Positions 8,639 to 19,033 of a stretch of 64,000 nt of DNA are shown in pieces (position 1 is the first letter of the stretch; each line of letters begins with the position of its first letter). Position numbers and translations under genes: made by a program. Source of the DNA: Acidobacteriota bacterium (GTDB lineage: Bacteria > Acidobacteriota > Terriglobia > Bryobacterales > Bryobacteraceae); the NCBI GenBank assembly GCA_947470805.1, contig CANIVU010000015.1, positions 1 to 64,000 on the forward strand, written 5' to 3'. The notes beneath the pieces are model-generated. The model did not search any database. It was not told the origin of the DNA and saw only the letters and a list, made by a program, of their open reading frames with translations.

Positions 8639-9504
8639 TGCGCGCCGTCGTCCTCACCCTCCTCCTCGCCGCCGCCCTTCCGGCCATCGAGTACAAGGAC
8701 GGCTACGCTAACTCGAACGGCGTCAAGATACACTACGTCACCGCCGGCCAAGGCCCGCTCGTCGTCATGATCCACGGCTTCCCGGACTTCTGGTACACCT
8801 GGCGCAACCAGATGGAAGCCCTCGCTCCGCAGTACCAGGTAGCCGCCATCGACCTCCGCGGCTACAACCTGAGCGACAAGCCCGAAGGCGCCGAAAACTA
8901 CGACATGCGCCTGCTGATCGGCGACGTCGCCGCCGTCATCAAACACCTCGGCCGCGACAAAGCCATCATCGTCGGCCACGACTGGGGCGGCGCCATCAGC
9001 TGGCAGTTCGCCTTCCACATGCCCCAAATGGTGGAGCGCCTCATCATCCTCAATCTCCCCCATCCCAACGGACTCTCCCGCGAACTCGCCACCAACGCCA
9101 AACAGCAGGAAGCCTCCGCCTACGCCCGCCGCTTCCAGACGCCCGACGCCCACAAAGCCCTAACCCCCGAACGCCTCGCCGGCTGGGTCACCGATCCCGC
9201 CGCCAAGCCCAAATACATCGAGGCCTTCCAGCGCAGCTCCATGGACGCCATGATGAACTACTACCGGCGCAACTACCCCCGCGAACCCTACCAGCAAAGC
9301 ACCGCCCCGCAGCGCCTCAACGTCCCTGTCCTCATGATCCACGGCCTCAAAGACACCGCCCTTCTCTCGCCCGCCCTCAACGGCACCTGGGACTGGCTCG
9401 ACGCGGACCTCACGCTGGTCACCATCCCCAACGCCAGCCACTTCGTCCAGCAGGACGCCTCCGATCTCGTCTCCAAATCCATCAAATCCTGGTTGAATCG
9501 ATGA
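8638..9504 (+). CDS. Exported alpha/beta hydrolase, epoxide-hydrolase-like
   Basis: A 288-residue protein with a short signal peptide ([16 protein letters not shown]). Family features: [11 protein letters not shown] oxyanion region, G-H-D-W-G-G with nucleophile Asp115, a cap domain around [17 protein letters not shown], and a C-terminal N-A-S-H-F-V-Q-Q with the catalytic His. An Asp nucleophile and the D-W-G-G context fit epoxide hydrolases and haloalkane dehalogenases; H-G-F-P favours epoxide hydrolase. It overlaps the following GMC gene by ATGA. Confidence 0.85.
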   Translation: MRAVVLTLLLAAALPAIEYKDGYANSNGVKIHYVTAGQGPLVVMIHGFPDFWYTWRNQMEALAPQYQVAAIDLRGYNLSDKPEGAENYDMRLLIGDVAAVIKHLGRDKAIIVGHDWGGAISWQFAFHMPQMVERLIILNLPHPNGLSRELATNAKQQEASAYARRFQTPDAHKALTPERLAGWVTDPAAKPKYIEAFQRSSMDAMMNYYRRNYPREPYQQSTAPQRLNVPVLMIHGLKDTALLSPALNGTWDWLDADLTLVTIPNASHFVQQDASDLVSKSIKSWLNR

Positions 9505-11057
9505 AAACCTACGACGTAGTCATTGTCGGATCCGGTGCCGCCGGAGGCACCCTCGCCGCCCACCTCGCCCGCGCCGGAGTCGATGTGGCCGTGGTCGAAG
9601 GCGGCCCCAAGATCAACACCCGCTCGGACTTCAACACCCACGCCATGCCCTGGGAGTTCGCCAACCGCCAGATCCCGCGAATGAAGCCCGGCAAGGACGG
9701 CATGGCCAGCGAACGTGCTCGCGGTCTGGGCGGCAAATCTCTCACCTGGAACGCCGTGGCCTGGCGCCAGTCCCAGCGCGATTTCAAGGGCAAGTCCATC
9801 GATGGCGCCGGCGAAGACTGGCCTATCGATTACGCCGACCTCGCCCCCTGGTACGAGCGCATCGAACGCGAAGTCGGCGTCTGCGGCAACTACGACGGCC
9901 TGAAGGATCTCCCCGATGGCGTCTTCCTCCCCCCCGTCCCCTACAAGTGCTCCGACAAGCTGATCGATAAAGGCGCCCGCAAGCTCGGATTGAAGACGAT
10001 CCACGTCCGCAAAGCCACCCTCTCCCGCGCCAAGTTCGGCCGCCCGGCTTGCCACTTCTGCGGCAACTGCATGGCCGGCTGCGACGTCGTCGCCAAGTAC
10101 AACTCCTACGACGTCCACATGGTCCCGGCCCTCAAAACCGGCAAGCTCGAACTCATCCCCAACGCCGTCGTCCGCGAGGTCGTCGTCAACGCCGATAACA
10201 AAGTCACCGGCGTCAAATACCTCAACCGCGAGACCAAGGCCGAAGGCGAAGTCCAGGGCAAAGCGGTCGTCATCAGCTGTGCCTGCGCCCAGTCCGTCGC
10301 GCTCATGCAGATGTCGAAATCGCGCCTCTATCCCGACGGGATCGCCAACTCCAGCGGCCACCTGGGCAAGCACTTCATCCCCCACTTCACCGGCGGCGTC
10401 GAGGCCTTCCTGCACGGCCTAAAAGGCTCTCCGCTCAAGGACGACGAAGGCTTCCTTGACCACGCCTACCTCCCCAGCTTCATGCACGAGCGCAAGCGCG
10501 ACTACGCCCGCAGCTTCGGTGCCCAGTTCGGCTACCAGAACCGCCGCGGCGTCGGCTGGGCCCGCGAGATCCCCGGCATGGGCGCCGGCTACAAGCAGGC
10601 CGTCAAGGCCAACTATCCGTCCTTCGTCGTCTTCAGCCCATACGGCGAGATGATCCCGAATCCCAAGTCCTTCCTCGATCTCGACTACGAAAAGAAGGAC
10701 GAGTTCGGGCTGCCATCCGCTCGGCGCAACCAGTTCTGGGGCTCGAACGACATGAAGATCTTCACCGACATGCAGCGCTGGGCCACCGAGATCCTCACCG
10801 CCGCCGGCGCCGATATCCTGCAGGTATACAAGGAGCCGCGGCCGAACCACGAGCTCGGCGGCGCTCGTATGGGGTCCGACCCAAAGACCTCGGTCGTCAA
10901 CGCCAACTGCCAGACCCACGACATCAAGAACCTCTTCGTGGTCGATGGCTCCGTCTTCCCCTCGGCGTCGGAGAAGAACCCGACGCACACCATCATGGCC
11001 TTGGCCGCGCGCCTCGCCGACCACATCGCCGACCGCGGCAAAAAGGGAGAACTATGA
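9501..11057 (+). CDS. GMC-family FAD oxidoreductase (sugar dehydrogenase type)
   Basis: A 518-residue flavoprotein. The N-terminal dinucleotide fold shows [11 protein letters not shown] and [16 protein letters not shown] fits the second FAD-binding region; the C-terminus has [15 protein letters not shown] and [10 protein letters not shown], which carries the active-site His/Asn area. A four-Cys motif [11 protein letters not shown] (10050-10082) could hold an Fe-S cluster. The next gene encodes the small subunit, so the pair resembles FAD-dependent gluconate/glucose dehydrogenases. No cytochrome subunit is seen nearby. The substrate is unknown. Confidence 0.88.
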   Translation: MKTYDVVIVGSGAAGGTLAAHLARAGVDVAVVEGGPKINTRSDFNTHAMPWEFANRQIPRMKPGKDGMASERARGLGGKSLTWNAVAWRQSQRDFKGKSIDGAGEDWPIDYADLAPWYERIEREVGVCGNYDGLKDLPDGVFLPPVPYKCSDKLIDKGARKLGLKTIHVRKATLSRAKFGRPACHFCGNCMAGCDVVAKYNSYDVHMVPALKTGKLELIPNAVVREVVVNADNKVTGVKYLNRETKAEGEVQGKAVVISCACAQSVALMQMSKSRLYPDGIANSSGHLGKHFIPHFTGGVEAFLHGLKGSPLKDDEGFLDHAYLPSFMHERKRDYARSFGAQFGYQNRRGVGWAREIPGMGAGYKQAVKANYPSFVVFSPYGEMIPNPKSFLDLDYEKKDEFGLPSARRNQFWGSNDMKIFTDMQRWATEILTAAGADILQVYKEPRPNHELGGARMGSDPKTSVVNANCQTHDIKNLFVVDGSVFPSASEKNPTHTIMALAARLADHIADRGKKGEL

Positions 11058-11575
11058 GCAGCGAACGCCGCACTTCACTCAAGATCATCGGCACCATCGG
11101 GGCGACTTGTGCCTTCCCGTTCGCGGCCGATGAGCTCTACGCCCAGCAGGAGCACACGCACACCGAAGGCGTCACCGCCCAGCTCCCGGAGCCCAAGTAC
11201 TTCTCGAAGGAAGACTTCGCCCTGATCGTCAAAGTGGCCGAGCTGATCATCCCGACGACCGATACGCCCGGCGCCATCGCCGCTGGCGTCCCGGCCTACA
11301 TCGACTTCGTCGTCAGCCGCAGTGAGCCGCAGAAGAAGCTCTTCACGGCCGGCCTGGCGTGGCTGAAGAAGCAGAAGCACGACCTGAAAGCGCTGGAGCC
11401 GCTCTGCGCCGCCGTCGACAAAGGGCAGTTGAAGACCCCCGAGCAGCGCTGGTTCAAAGCCATGAAGTCCCTAACCGCCGATGGCTATTGGACGTCCAAG
11501 GTAGGCATGGCCCAGACCCTCGGCTACAAGGGAGCCTCCATGCTCGCCGAATACCCCGAGTGCCGGGAACACTAA
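11054..11575 (+). CDS. Gluconate 2-dehydrogenase subunit 3-like protein (Tat-exported)
   Basis: A 173-residue protein with an R-R-T-S-L-K-I-I-G Tat signal. The body (E-L-I-I-P-T-T-D-T-P-G-A-I-A-A-G-V-P-A-Y-I-D-F-V-V) matches the gluconate 2-dehydrogenase subunit 3 family, the small partner of GMC dehydrogenases. It overlaps the GMC gene by ATGA. The large subunit has no signal of its own, so the known mechanism, export of the folded pair through the Tat signal of the small subunit, is the likely role. Its stop overlaps the stop of the convergent Uma2 remnant. Confidence 0.88.
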   Translation: MSSERRTSLKIIGTIGATCAFPFAADELYAQQEHTHTEGVTAQLPEPKYFSKEDFALIVKVAELIIPTTDTPGAIAAGVPAYIDFVVSRSEPQKKLFTAGLAWLKKQKHDLKALEPLCAAVDKGQLKTPEQRWFKAMKSLTADGYWTSKVGMAQTLGYKGASMLAEYPECREH

Positions 11576-11946
11576 AGCGCGTCCACGCAGCTCAATCGCT
11601 CCGCCACCGTCAGGGATGCTTTCACCGAATTCAGGTGGATCACGGCGTTCTCTCCGGTGTACGCCAGGATCTCCCAGCTTCCGTCCGCCAGCCGCCGGTA
11701 ACGCTCCACGATCAGGAACTCGCGAAGCGAATGCAGTTGACGGTACAGCCTTCGCCTATTCGCCTGGTCAAAGTTCCGGGTTGAAGGGGACAGGGGCTCG
11801 GCGATGACCTTCGGGTCGCTGATCGTATCCTTCCGGGCGTCCGTGTACTCCGGTTTCCCGCAAACCACGGTGACGTGGGGGTAGCTGATTAAGGCCCGGT
11901 CCTTCAGGGCTTTTCGCAGAGTGCCGCTGATGTTGGCGCAGATCAA
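11572..11946 (-). pseudogene. Uma2-family (PD-(D/E)XK-like) endonuclease remnant
   Basis: A 124-codon frame resembling the second half of Uma2/DUF820 proteins: Y-P-H-V-T-V-V-C-G-K-P-E-Y, P-K-V-I-A-E-P-L-S-P-S-T-R-N-F-D, R-R-L-Y-R-Q-L-H-S-L-R-E-F-L-I-V. Normal members have about 190 residues. Here the N-terminal part is gone, and the segment between the L-R-K-A-L-K-D-R helix and Y-P-H-V looks deleted. Traces of a family-like segment continue upstream of the ATG (R-H-P-L-I-C-A-N-I). It is probably a decayed gene. It lies where the operon direction and the strand skew both switch. Confidence 0.65.
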
Positions 11947-11965
11947 CGGGTGGCGCGACGACCCA

Positions 11966-13094
11966 CTACAGTATCGCTGATTTTATCGCTGACCAGACGT
12001 CCTCGCCGGGCAGGACGATGCGGGAGAAACCGGGGCCGTCGGGGCGCCAACGGGCTAGGAAACGGTCGCCGGAGAAGCCGTTGAACACGGTCACTCGGGG
12101 GACGCCGCAGGCGGCGGCGACATGCTGGCCGGCGGAGTCGTAGCCCACGTACAAGCGGCTCCGTCCGATGGCGGCGGCGAAGGGGGCGAAGCTGCCGGAC
12201 CATAGGATCAGTGCTCCGCGGCACTTGGCCTCCAAGGCCGCGGCTCGGTCGGCTTCGGCTGTTCCCGGGGCCCCGGAGTCCAACAGCACGCTCAGGCCAC
12301 GGTCCAGCAGGCCCTGGATCAGGTCCTGTTCGAAGGCGTCGGAGACCCGCTTGGCCGGGTTCTCGCCCACGCCGAAGCTGACGGCGACATCAGCTCGCGG
12401 AACCCAATCGGGGGCCGGGGGCTGGATCCATGGGTGGGCTTCGATGCCCCATATCGAACCGACGAACGAACCCGCCAACGATACCAGTGAGTCCGACGGC
12501 CCGCCCACCCCACGGCTCTCGAAGAAGAGGGTTCGATCCACGTCGGCCAGGGGCAGGAGGCCCAGTTGGGAGAGGCGGGAATCGGGGTCGATCACCAATG
12601 TGCCCTTGTCGGCTAACAACGGCGCCAACTCCATGCCGGCGCGGAGGCGGTCGGCAAGGGCCGCGCCGCGGCCGTAGCGGACTTCGAGCAAAGACAGGCG
12701 CTCGTTGCCGGAGAAGAGTTCGAAGTTCTTGGGTGGGCCGGCGAATACAATTTCCGCCTTGGGCCAGCGCTGCATGGCTCCGGCCAGGAAGGTGGAGGTT
12801 ATGGCTACATCGGCGCCCAGGGTCACGCGGGACAGCACCACTACGCGCGATGGCTCAAAGGACGGGCGGGAGGCACGCAGGGCTTCGTAGCGCTCCGTCA
12901 GGAACGCTGCGGAGAACGACGGGACGGCCCGCTCCATGAGCCGGGAGAAGACGTCGACGTAGGCGGGAATGAGCGCCGGGTCGAAGGCGTCCGACAGCGG
13001 CTCGATTACGCCGCTAAATAGCTCCGCGGCTGGCAGGGCAGCAAGCGCGTCGATGGACTCGACGCGCCCCCCCGCCCGCAGCAGTGCCAGAACC

Positions 13095-13114
<20 letters not shown>
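11966..13114 (-). CDS. Glycosyltransferase family 9-like (heptosyltransferase-like) protein
   Basis: A 382-residue protein with a TTG start overlapping the end of the MTA phosphorylase gene by 20 nt. The C-terminal half has S-R-L-Y-V-G-Y-D-S-A-G-Q-H-V-A-A-A-C-G-V-P-R-V-T-V-F-N-G, which matches the nucleotide-sugar-binding region of ADP-heptose heptosyltransferases (usually G-x-D-S-G-P-x-H-x-A-A-A-x-G-x-P). The N-terminal half is poorly matched. It may be a divergent GT9 enzyme. It is the last gene of the operon, and its link to the metabolic genes upstream is unclear. Confidence 0.65.
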
Positions 13115-13950
<836 letters not shown>

Positions 13951-13964
<14 letters not shown>

Positions 13965-15045
13965 GGGCAATCAGTTCCAGCAACACGCCGCCCGCCGAGG
14001 CCGGATGCACAAATACATACCGGTGGCCGCCTGCGCCGATGCGCGGTTCGCTCAACAGCCGTGCGCCAGAATCCTTCAGTGTAGCAATGGTGCCCGCGAA
14101 GTCCGGCACGCGCAGCGCCATATGGTGAATTCCGGTACCGCGTTTGGCGATGAATTTGGCGACGGTCGATTCCGGCGTCATGGCTTCCAGCAGTTCGATG
14201 CGCGATTCGCCGGCATCGAGCATGGCTACGTGGACGCCTTCGTGGGCTACGGTTTCGCGATGCACGACGCGCATGCCGAGGCCGCCCACGTAGAAGCGGA
14301 GCGACTCTTCGATGCTTTCGACGGCGATGCCCAGATGATCCACGGCGAACCCGGCCAGCGCCGCCGGTCGTTCGCGGCGGGAGACGGAGCGGATCAGTTT
14401 CAGCGCCTCGTCGGCGCCGGTGCCATCTTTGGCGACCATACGGGCGACGGGCAGGCCGGTGCCTTCGTGGAGTTCGCGTTCGGCGCGGTCGGCGCCGGGG
14501 AGGTCTGCTTTATTCAGGATCAATACGTCGGCGGCTTCGAGGAGCCCGGCCTTTTCGGCCTGGACGGAATCGCCGCCGGCGGGGGTGACGACGACTACGG
14601 TGACGTCGGCGAGGGAGGCGACATCCATCTCCTCCTGGCCGACTCCGACGGTTTCGACCAGGACCACCGGGTAGCTGTGGGCGGCCAGCAGGGACAGGAC
14701 ATCCCGCATGCGCGGGGCCAAGCCCCCGCCGTGGCCGCGGCTGGCCATTGAGCGGAAGAAGACGTTGGGCCCGGCGTTGGTCATGCGGACGCGATCGCCG
14801 AGCAGGGCGCCGCCGGTGAAGGGGGAGGAGGGGTCGACGGCGAGGACGGCGACGGGCCCTTCGATCACTCCTAGGAAAGCATCGATGACGGTGGATTTGC
14901 CGGCGCCGGGCGGGCCGGTGATGCCGATGACCAAAGCCGGCCGCGCCGCGGCTGGCGAGGGCCCACCGCGCTCGAGGGCGCTGATGGCCTGGGCGAGTGC
15001 GCGGCTCATTGGGGGACCTGCAGGTTGGGGCGACTGTGACGGCAT
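13951..15045 (-). CDS. MeaB-like GTPase fused to methylmalonyl-CoA epimerase
   Basis: A 364-residue two-domain protein. Residues about 38-225 are a G3E GTPase of the MeaB/ArgK type: G-P-P-G-A-G-K-S-T (44-52), D-P-S-S-P-F-T-G-G-A-L-L-G-D-R-V-R-M, E-T-V-G-V-G-Q (131-137) and N-K-A-D (178-181). Residues about 232-364 are a vicinal-oxygen-chelate epimerase: D-H-L-G-I-A-V (H237), G-I-H-H-M-A-L (H307/308) and L-L-E-L-I-A-H (E357) as metal ligands. MeaB protects methylmalonyl-CoA mutase and the epimerase converts its (2S)/(2R) substrates, so the fusion joins two steps of the propionyl-CoA/succinyl-CoA pathway. The GTPase is shorter than usual (MeaB is ~320 residues). A second ATG is at 15009. No mutase gene lies in the window. 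Confidence 0.88.
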
Positions 15046-15151
15046 GGTGCTGGGCTGACGGCCGGGACAGTCGCCTGTGACGATCGAGGTGGGACTGCCG
15101 GCGCGAGAGGAGGGTGCATCGGGGAAGCCGCAAGGCGCGGGCGGAGTGCGG

Positions 15152-16297
15152 TCATGTGGCCTTCAGCAGCTGCCGGGCGATCACCATTTTCTGGATCTCG
15201 CTGGTGCCTTCTCCGATGGTCATCAACTTCACGTCGCGGTAGAACTTCTCCACCGGATAATCCTTCGTAAACCCGTAGCCTCCGTGGATCTGCACGGCTT
15301 CATTGGCGGCTTTGACGGCGATCTCGGAGGCGTACAACTTGGCCATGGCCGACTCAGCATTCACCGATCGTCCCTGATCCTTCAACCAGGCCGCGCGCTG
15401 GACCAACAGGCGCGCCGCGGCGATCTCGGTGGCCATGTCGGCCAGCTTGAATTGGATGGCTTGGAAATCGGAGATCAGGCGGCCGAACTGCTTGCGCTGT
15501 TTCGAGTATTTCAGCGACGCGTCGAAGGCGCCCTGCGCGATGCCGAGCGAGAGCGCGGCGATGGAGATCCGCCCGCCATCGAGCACGCGCAACGCGTCGA
15601 CGAAGCCTTCGCCGGCGGTGCCTAGCAGCGCGTCGGCCCCGACGCGGCAATCGGTGAGGATCACCTCTCCTGTATCCGAGGCGCGCATGCCGAGCTTGTC
15701 TTCCTTCTTGCCGGGGCGGAAGCCCGGTGTGCCGGACTCCACCAGAAACGCCGAGATGCCGTGGTGGTCCTGCGCTTTATCGGTCACCGCCATCACGACG
15801 CAGAGCTGCGCGTAGTGGGCGTTGGTGGTGAAGGTTTTTGAGCCGTTCAGGATCCAGCTGTCGCCGTCGCGGACGGCGGTGGTCTTGGTGCCGCCTGCGT
15901 CGCTGCCGGCCTCGGGCTCCGTCAACGACCAACTGCCGAGCCACTCGCCGGAGGCTAGTTTCGGCAGGTATTTCTGCTTCTGCTCCGGCGTGCCGGCAAG
16001 GTAGAGATGGTTGGAACAGAGCGACGTGTGGGCGGCGACGATCAGCGCTACCGAGGGGTCGATGCGGGCGAGTTCCTCGATGACGAGCGCGTACTCGATG
16101 TAACCGTAGCCGGAGCCGCCAAGCTCTTCCGGGAAGATGGAGCCCATGAGCCCCATCTGGCCGCATTTGGCGATGACGGCGGCCGGGAAAGTGGAGTGCT
16201 CATCCCACTCGCGGACGTGCGGCAGGATCTCGGCCTCGGCGAACTCTCGTACCGCCCGCCGCAACTGCTGCTGTTCGTTCGTGTACGAGAAGTCCAT
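15152..16297 (-). CDS. Acyl-CoA dehydrogenase
   Basis: A 381-residue FAD enzyme of the usual length for short/medium-chain acyl-CoA dehydrogenases. Visible: [13 protein letters not shown] (FAD/substrate), [43 protein letters not shown], and I-G-E-G-T-S-E-I-Q with the Glu in the position of the catalytic base. It is cytoplasmic. Its place next to the GTPase-epimerase fusion suggests fatty-acid or branched-chain amino-acid breakdown leading to propionyl-CoA; the exact substrate cannot be read. Confidence 0.93.
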   Translation of the reverse strand: MDFSYTNEQQQLRRAVREFAEAEILPHVREWDEHSTFPAAVIAKCGQMGLMGSIFPEELGGSGYGYIEYALVIEELARIDPSVALIVAAHTSLCSNHLYLAGTPEQKQKYLPKLASGEWLGSWSLTEPEAGSDAGGTKTTAVRDGDSWILNGSKTFTTNAHYAQLCVVMAVTDKAQDHHGISAFLVESGTPGFRPGKKEDKLGMRASDTGEVILTDCRVGADALLGTAGEGFVDALRVLDGGRISIAALSLGIAQGAFDASLKYSKQRKQFGRLISDFQAIQFKLADMATEIAAARLLVQRAAWLKDQGRSVNAESAMAKLYASEIAVKAANEAVQIHGGYGFTKDYPVEKFYRDVKLMTIGEGTSEIQKMVIARQLLKAT

Positions 16298-16315
16298 TTG
16301 GGGAAACCGCCTTCG

Positions 16316-17518
16316 CTATACGATCTCTTCTTTCACCGGGTCCCAGCGCATGGCGCGGCCTTGGCGATAGCTTTCCACAGCCATCCGGCAGGCGATGGAG
16401 ATGCGGAAGCCGATCTCGAAGGGGCAGTTCGGTTCCTTGCCGCTTCGAACACAATCGATGAAGTTCTGCATGTGTCCGTTGGGGTTCGTTTTGGTGGTGC
16501 CGACGCGTTCGGCGCCTTGCGGGCGGTTGACCTTTTGCGGCCAGTAGCGGACCTGGTTGGCACGGGTGATGGTGCCTTCGGTGCCCAGGAGATCTTCGGC
16601 GAAGCCGCGACGATCGTTGCCGAAACCGGAGACCCAGGAGAAGAGAATGTCTTCGGGGTGTTCCATGGTGACGGTCATGGTGTCGGGCACTTCACGGCCA
16701 TCCTTCCAGATGTAGAGGCCGCCCACCATGTTCACCTGTTTGGGGATCTGGAGGTCGAGGAGTTTGTACCAGATGCTCAAGGTGTGGCACATGTTCTCGT
16801 AGACGTTGCCGCCGGAGTAGTCCCAGAAGAAGCGCCAGTTGATGAAGCGGTTGGGGTCGAAGTCGCGTTTAGGCGCGTCGCCCAGGAACTTATTCCAGAG
16901 GACGTTTTCCGACGTCATGTCGGGATAGACGGGGCGAGCCCACTGGGCTTTGCCGGCGGGCGTGTTGCGCCAGTGATCGGCGACGATGGCGGTGATCTTG
17001 CCCATGCCGCCTTCCTTCAGCCAGCCGCGGGCGTCTTCCACCATACCGGTGGAGACATGCTGGTGCCCGATGCCGACGACGAGTTTGCGGTTCTTGTTGT
17101 AGGCGGCGCGCATGGCCTTGGCGTGTTCCGGATTAAACGCCATGGTCTTTTCCTGGTAGACGTTTTTGCCGGCTTCGATGGAGGCGACGAAGTGTTCTTT
17201 GTGCAGGTGCTGCGGGGTGGCTATGAGGACCGCGTCGATGGACTTGTCGTCGAGCATGTAGCGGTAGTCCATGTAGGTCTTGGCGCCGGGGGCGACCTTC
17301 TTGCCGGCCTCCAGGCGCGCCGTGTAGACGTCGCAGAAAGCGGCCATTTCGACGTTCGGGCAGAGCATGGCCTGGTGGACCAGTTCCATACCGCGCGCGC
17401 CGGGTCCGATGATGCCGACTCGGATTTTGTCGTTTGCGCCGAGGACGCGACCGGAGGGTTGCGCCGCCGCTGCGAGGCCGGTTGCCACGTTGCCCAAAAA
17501 GTTTCTACGGGAATGCAT
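16316..17518 (-). CDS. Tat-exported Gfo/Idh/MocA-family oxidoreductase
   Basis: A 400-residue NAD(P)-dependent oxidoreductase. The ATG at 17518 gives M-H-S-R-R-N-F-L-G-N, a Tat signal; an ATG at 17539, overlapping the aroE stop, is also possible. Then R-V-G-I-I-G-P-G-A-R-G (Rossmann), A-V-L-I-A-T-P-Q-H-L-H-K, V-Y-Q-E-K-T-M-A (usual E-K-P variant), and a C-terminal domain with W-R-F-F-W-D-Y-S-G-G-N-V-Y-E-N. Exported Gfo/Idh/MocA proteins are frequent in Acidobacteriota and Planctomycetota. The substrate is probably a sugar or glycoside; not determinable. Confidence 0.87.
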   Translation of the reverse strand: MHSRRNFLGNVATGLAAAAQPSGRVLGANDKIRVGIIGPGARGMELVHQAMLCPNVEMAAFCDVYTARLEAGKKVAPGAKTYMDYRYMLDDKSIDAVLIATPQHLHKEHFVASIEAGKNVYQEKTMAFNPEHAKAMRAAYNKNRKLVVGIGHQHVSTGMVEDARGWLKEGGMGKITAIVADHWRNTPAGKAQWARPVYPDMTSENVLWNKFLGDAPKRDFDPNRFINWRFFWDYSGGNVYENMCHTLSIWYKLLDLQIPKQVNMVGGLYIWKDGREVPDTMTVTMEHPEDILFSWVSGFGNDRRGFAEDLLGTEGTITRANQVRYWPQKVNRPQGAERVGTTKTNPNGHMQNFIDCVRSGKEPNCPFEIGFRISIACRMAVESYRQGRAMRWDPVKEEIV

Positions 17519-17531
17519 GCTTCTGCCTATT

Positions 17532-18389
17532 TTATACATCCAGAGCGGTGCTGAGTGCGGCTTTCATTGCCGCTTCGTCGGGATCCTGCCCGGTCCAGAG
17601 TTGGAATCCGGTGACGCCTTGATACACCAACATGGAAAGTCCGTCCAAAACGGGGAAGCCGCGGGCGCGGGCTGCGGCGAGAAGCCGGGTTTCCGGCGGG
17701 TTGAAAACCGCGTCGCAAACCAGGCAATGCGGTGGAACGTTTCCTAGTTGTATAGACGGCATAGCGTCGACGTCGGGGTACAGGCCGATGGAGGTGGCGT
17801 TTACGAGGATGTCGGTGGTGGCGGGGATTTCGTACGTGCCGAGCCAGGGTTCGAAGCGGATGGGGCCGCCGGTTTTGGCGGCGAGATCGGCGACCATGGC
17901 CTGGCCGCGATCGATGGTGCGGTTGATTACCAGGAGGTCCGCCACGCCGGCGAGAAGGAGTTCGGTGGCGATGGTGCGGGCGGCGCCACCGGCGCCGAGG
18001 AGGACGATGCGTTTGTTTTGCGGGTCAATTTTCGCGTCCTGGCGGACGCCGCGGAGGAAGCCTTTGCCGTCGGTGTTTTCGCCGATGAATTTGTCGCCAT
18101 CGCGGCGGACGGTGTTGACGGCGCCGATCAGTTCCGCTTCGCGGGAGAGCGAGTCGAGCAAAGGGATGACGGCGACTTTGTGGGGGATGGTGCAGTTGAA
18201 GCCTTGCCAGCCCATGGCGCGAGCGCCGTTGACGGCGGCTTTCAAGTTTTCCGGCGAGACCTCGATGGTGAGGTAGCGCCACGCCATTCCAGCCTTTTGA
18301 AAGGCCGCCTCCTGCATTTCGCCGGTGGGGTTTTCGGCGACTGGTTGCCCGAAGCAGGCAACCAGTTCCGACTTGAAGTTTTTCGCCAT
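17532..18389 (-). CDS. Shikimate dehydrogenase-family protein with altered substrate site
   Basis: A 285-residue AroE-fold protein. The NADP domain has L-L-G-A-G-G-A-A-R and V-I-N-R-T. Catalytic residues are kept: F-N-C-T-I-P-H-K (Lys), G-A-V-N-T-V, G-E-N-T-D-G (Asp) and L-V-Y-Q-G (Gln). The N-terminal shikimate-binding motif, normally H-S-x-S-P, is replaced by A-E-N-P-T-G-E-M-Q, so the two Ser that hold the substrate carboxylate are missing. It may be a shikimate/quinate dehydrogenase variant or act on another substrate. It heads the operon or follows the gene at 18411 by 21 bp. Confidence 0.82.
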   Translation of the reverse strand: MAKNFKSELVACFGQPVAENPTGEMQEAAFQKAGMAWRYLTIEVSPENLKAAVNGARAMGWQGFNCTIPHKVAVIPLLDSLSREAELIGAVNTVRRDGDKFIGENTDGKGFLRGVRQDAKIDPQNKRIVLLGAGGAARTIATELLLAGVADLLVINRTIDRGQAMVADLAAKTGGPIRFEPWLGTYEIPATTDILVNATSIGLYPDVDAMPSIQLGNVPPHCLVCDAVFNPPETRLLAAARARGFPVLDGLSMLVYQGVTGFQLWTGQDPDEAAMKAALSTALDV

Positions 18390-18410
18390 GGTTCTGGCGA
18401 TTTTATCAGG

Positions 18411-18920
18411 CTAGATCTCGTCGGTAAGGTGGCCGGAGATGGAGACGTCGAGGAAGGTGGGCGAGGCCTGGTTGGGGGCGGGTAGCGGCAGGCCACCGAT
18501 CATCTGGACGCGGACGGTCTGGCCGGAGGCGACGTACATGCGGACGTTGTGGAGGCCGCTCATGGTGGCGCCTTCGGAGGCGAGCGGGTTTTGCACGGGC
18601 CACATGGTCATGGGCAGGGCGAAGGAGTTGACGAAGCCTATGGAGTTATAGCGCAGGCGAAGGTCAAACAGGCCGACGGCGCGGGAGTAGACCGAGATGG
18701 TTTCGATGACGAGGCGCTTGCCGGCGGGGACCGAGAAGAGCGTGTATTCGATGAGGCCGCTGCCGGGCGGGTTGGTGATTTGTTTGGTGAACGTAAAGGG
18801 TTCGTGGGGCGCCTGGACCAGGACGGGAACGGCGTTCTTGACGGTGTTGTTGACAACGACCGGGGTGTCCGCCGCGCTCAGGCTGAGGGCGAGGAAGAAG
18901 AAGGGAAGTAAGTGTTTCAT
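18411..18920 (-). CDS. Exported hypothetical protein
   Basis: A 169-residue protein with a strong signal peptide (MKHLLPFFFLALSLSAAD). The mature part is beta-rich: E-Y-T-L-F-S-V-P-A-G-K-R-L-V-I-E-T-I-S-V-Y and V-R-M-Y-V-A-S-G-Q-T-V-R-V-Q-M-I-G-G. The pattern suggests a single beta-sandwich domain. I do not recognise a family. It is 21 bp upstream of the aroE-like gene on the same strand and may share its transcript. Confidence 0.65.
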   Translation of the reverse strand: MKHLLPFFFLALSLSAADTPVVVNNTVKNAVPVLVQAPHEPFTFTKQITNPPGSGLIEYTLFSVPAGKRLVIETISVYSRAVGLFDLRLRYNSIGFVNSFALPMTMWPVQNPLASEGATMSGLHNVRMYVASGQTVRVQMIGGLPLPAPNQASPTFLDVSISGHLTDEI

Positions 18921-19033
18921 GTGTGTTAGCTCCTGAATCCATTCAAACCGGAGCGGGGAAGTTACTTGGCAGGGAGTTCTCAGCGAGTTGTCAGGGATTT
19001 GTAAGTGGCATTTGTAACAGGCAAAATGGGACG

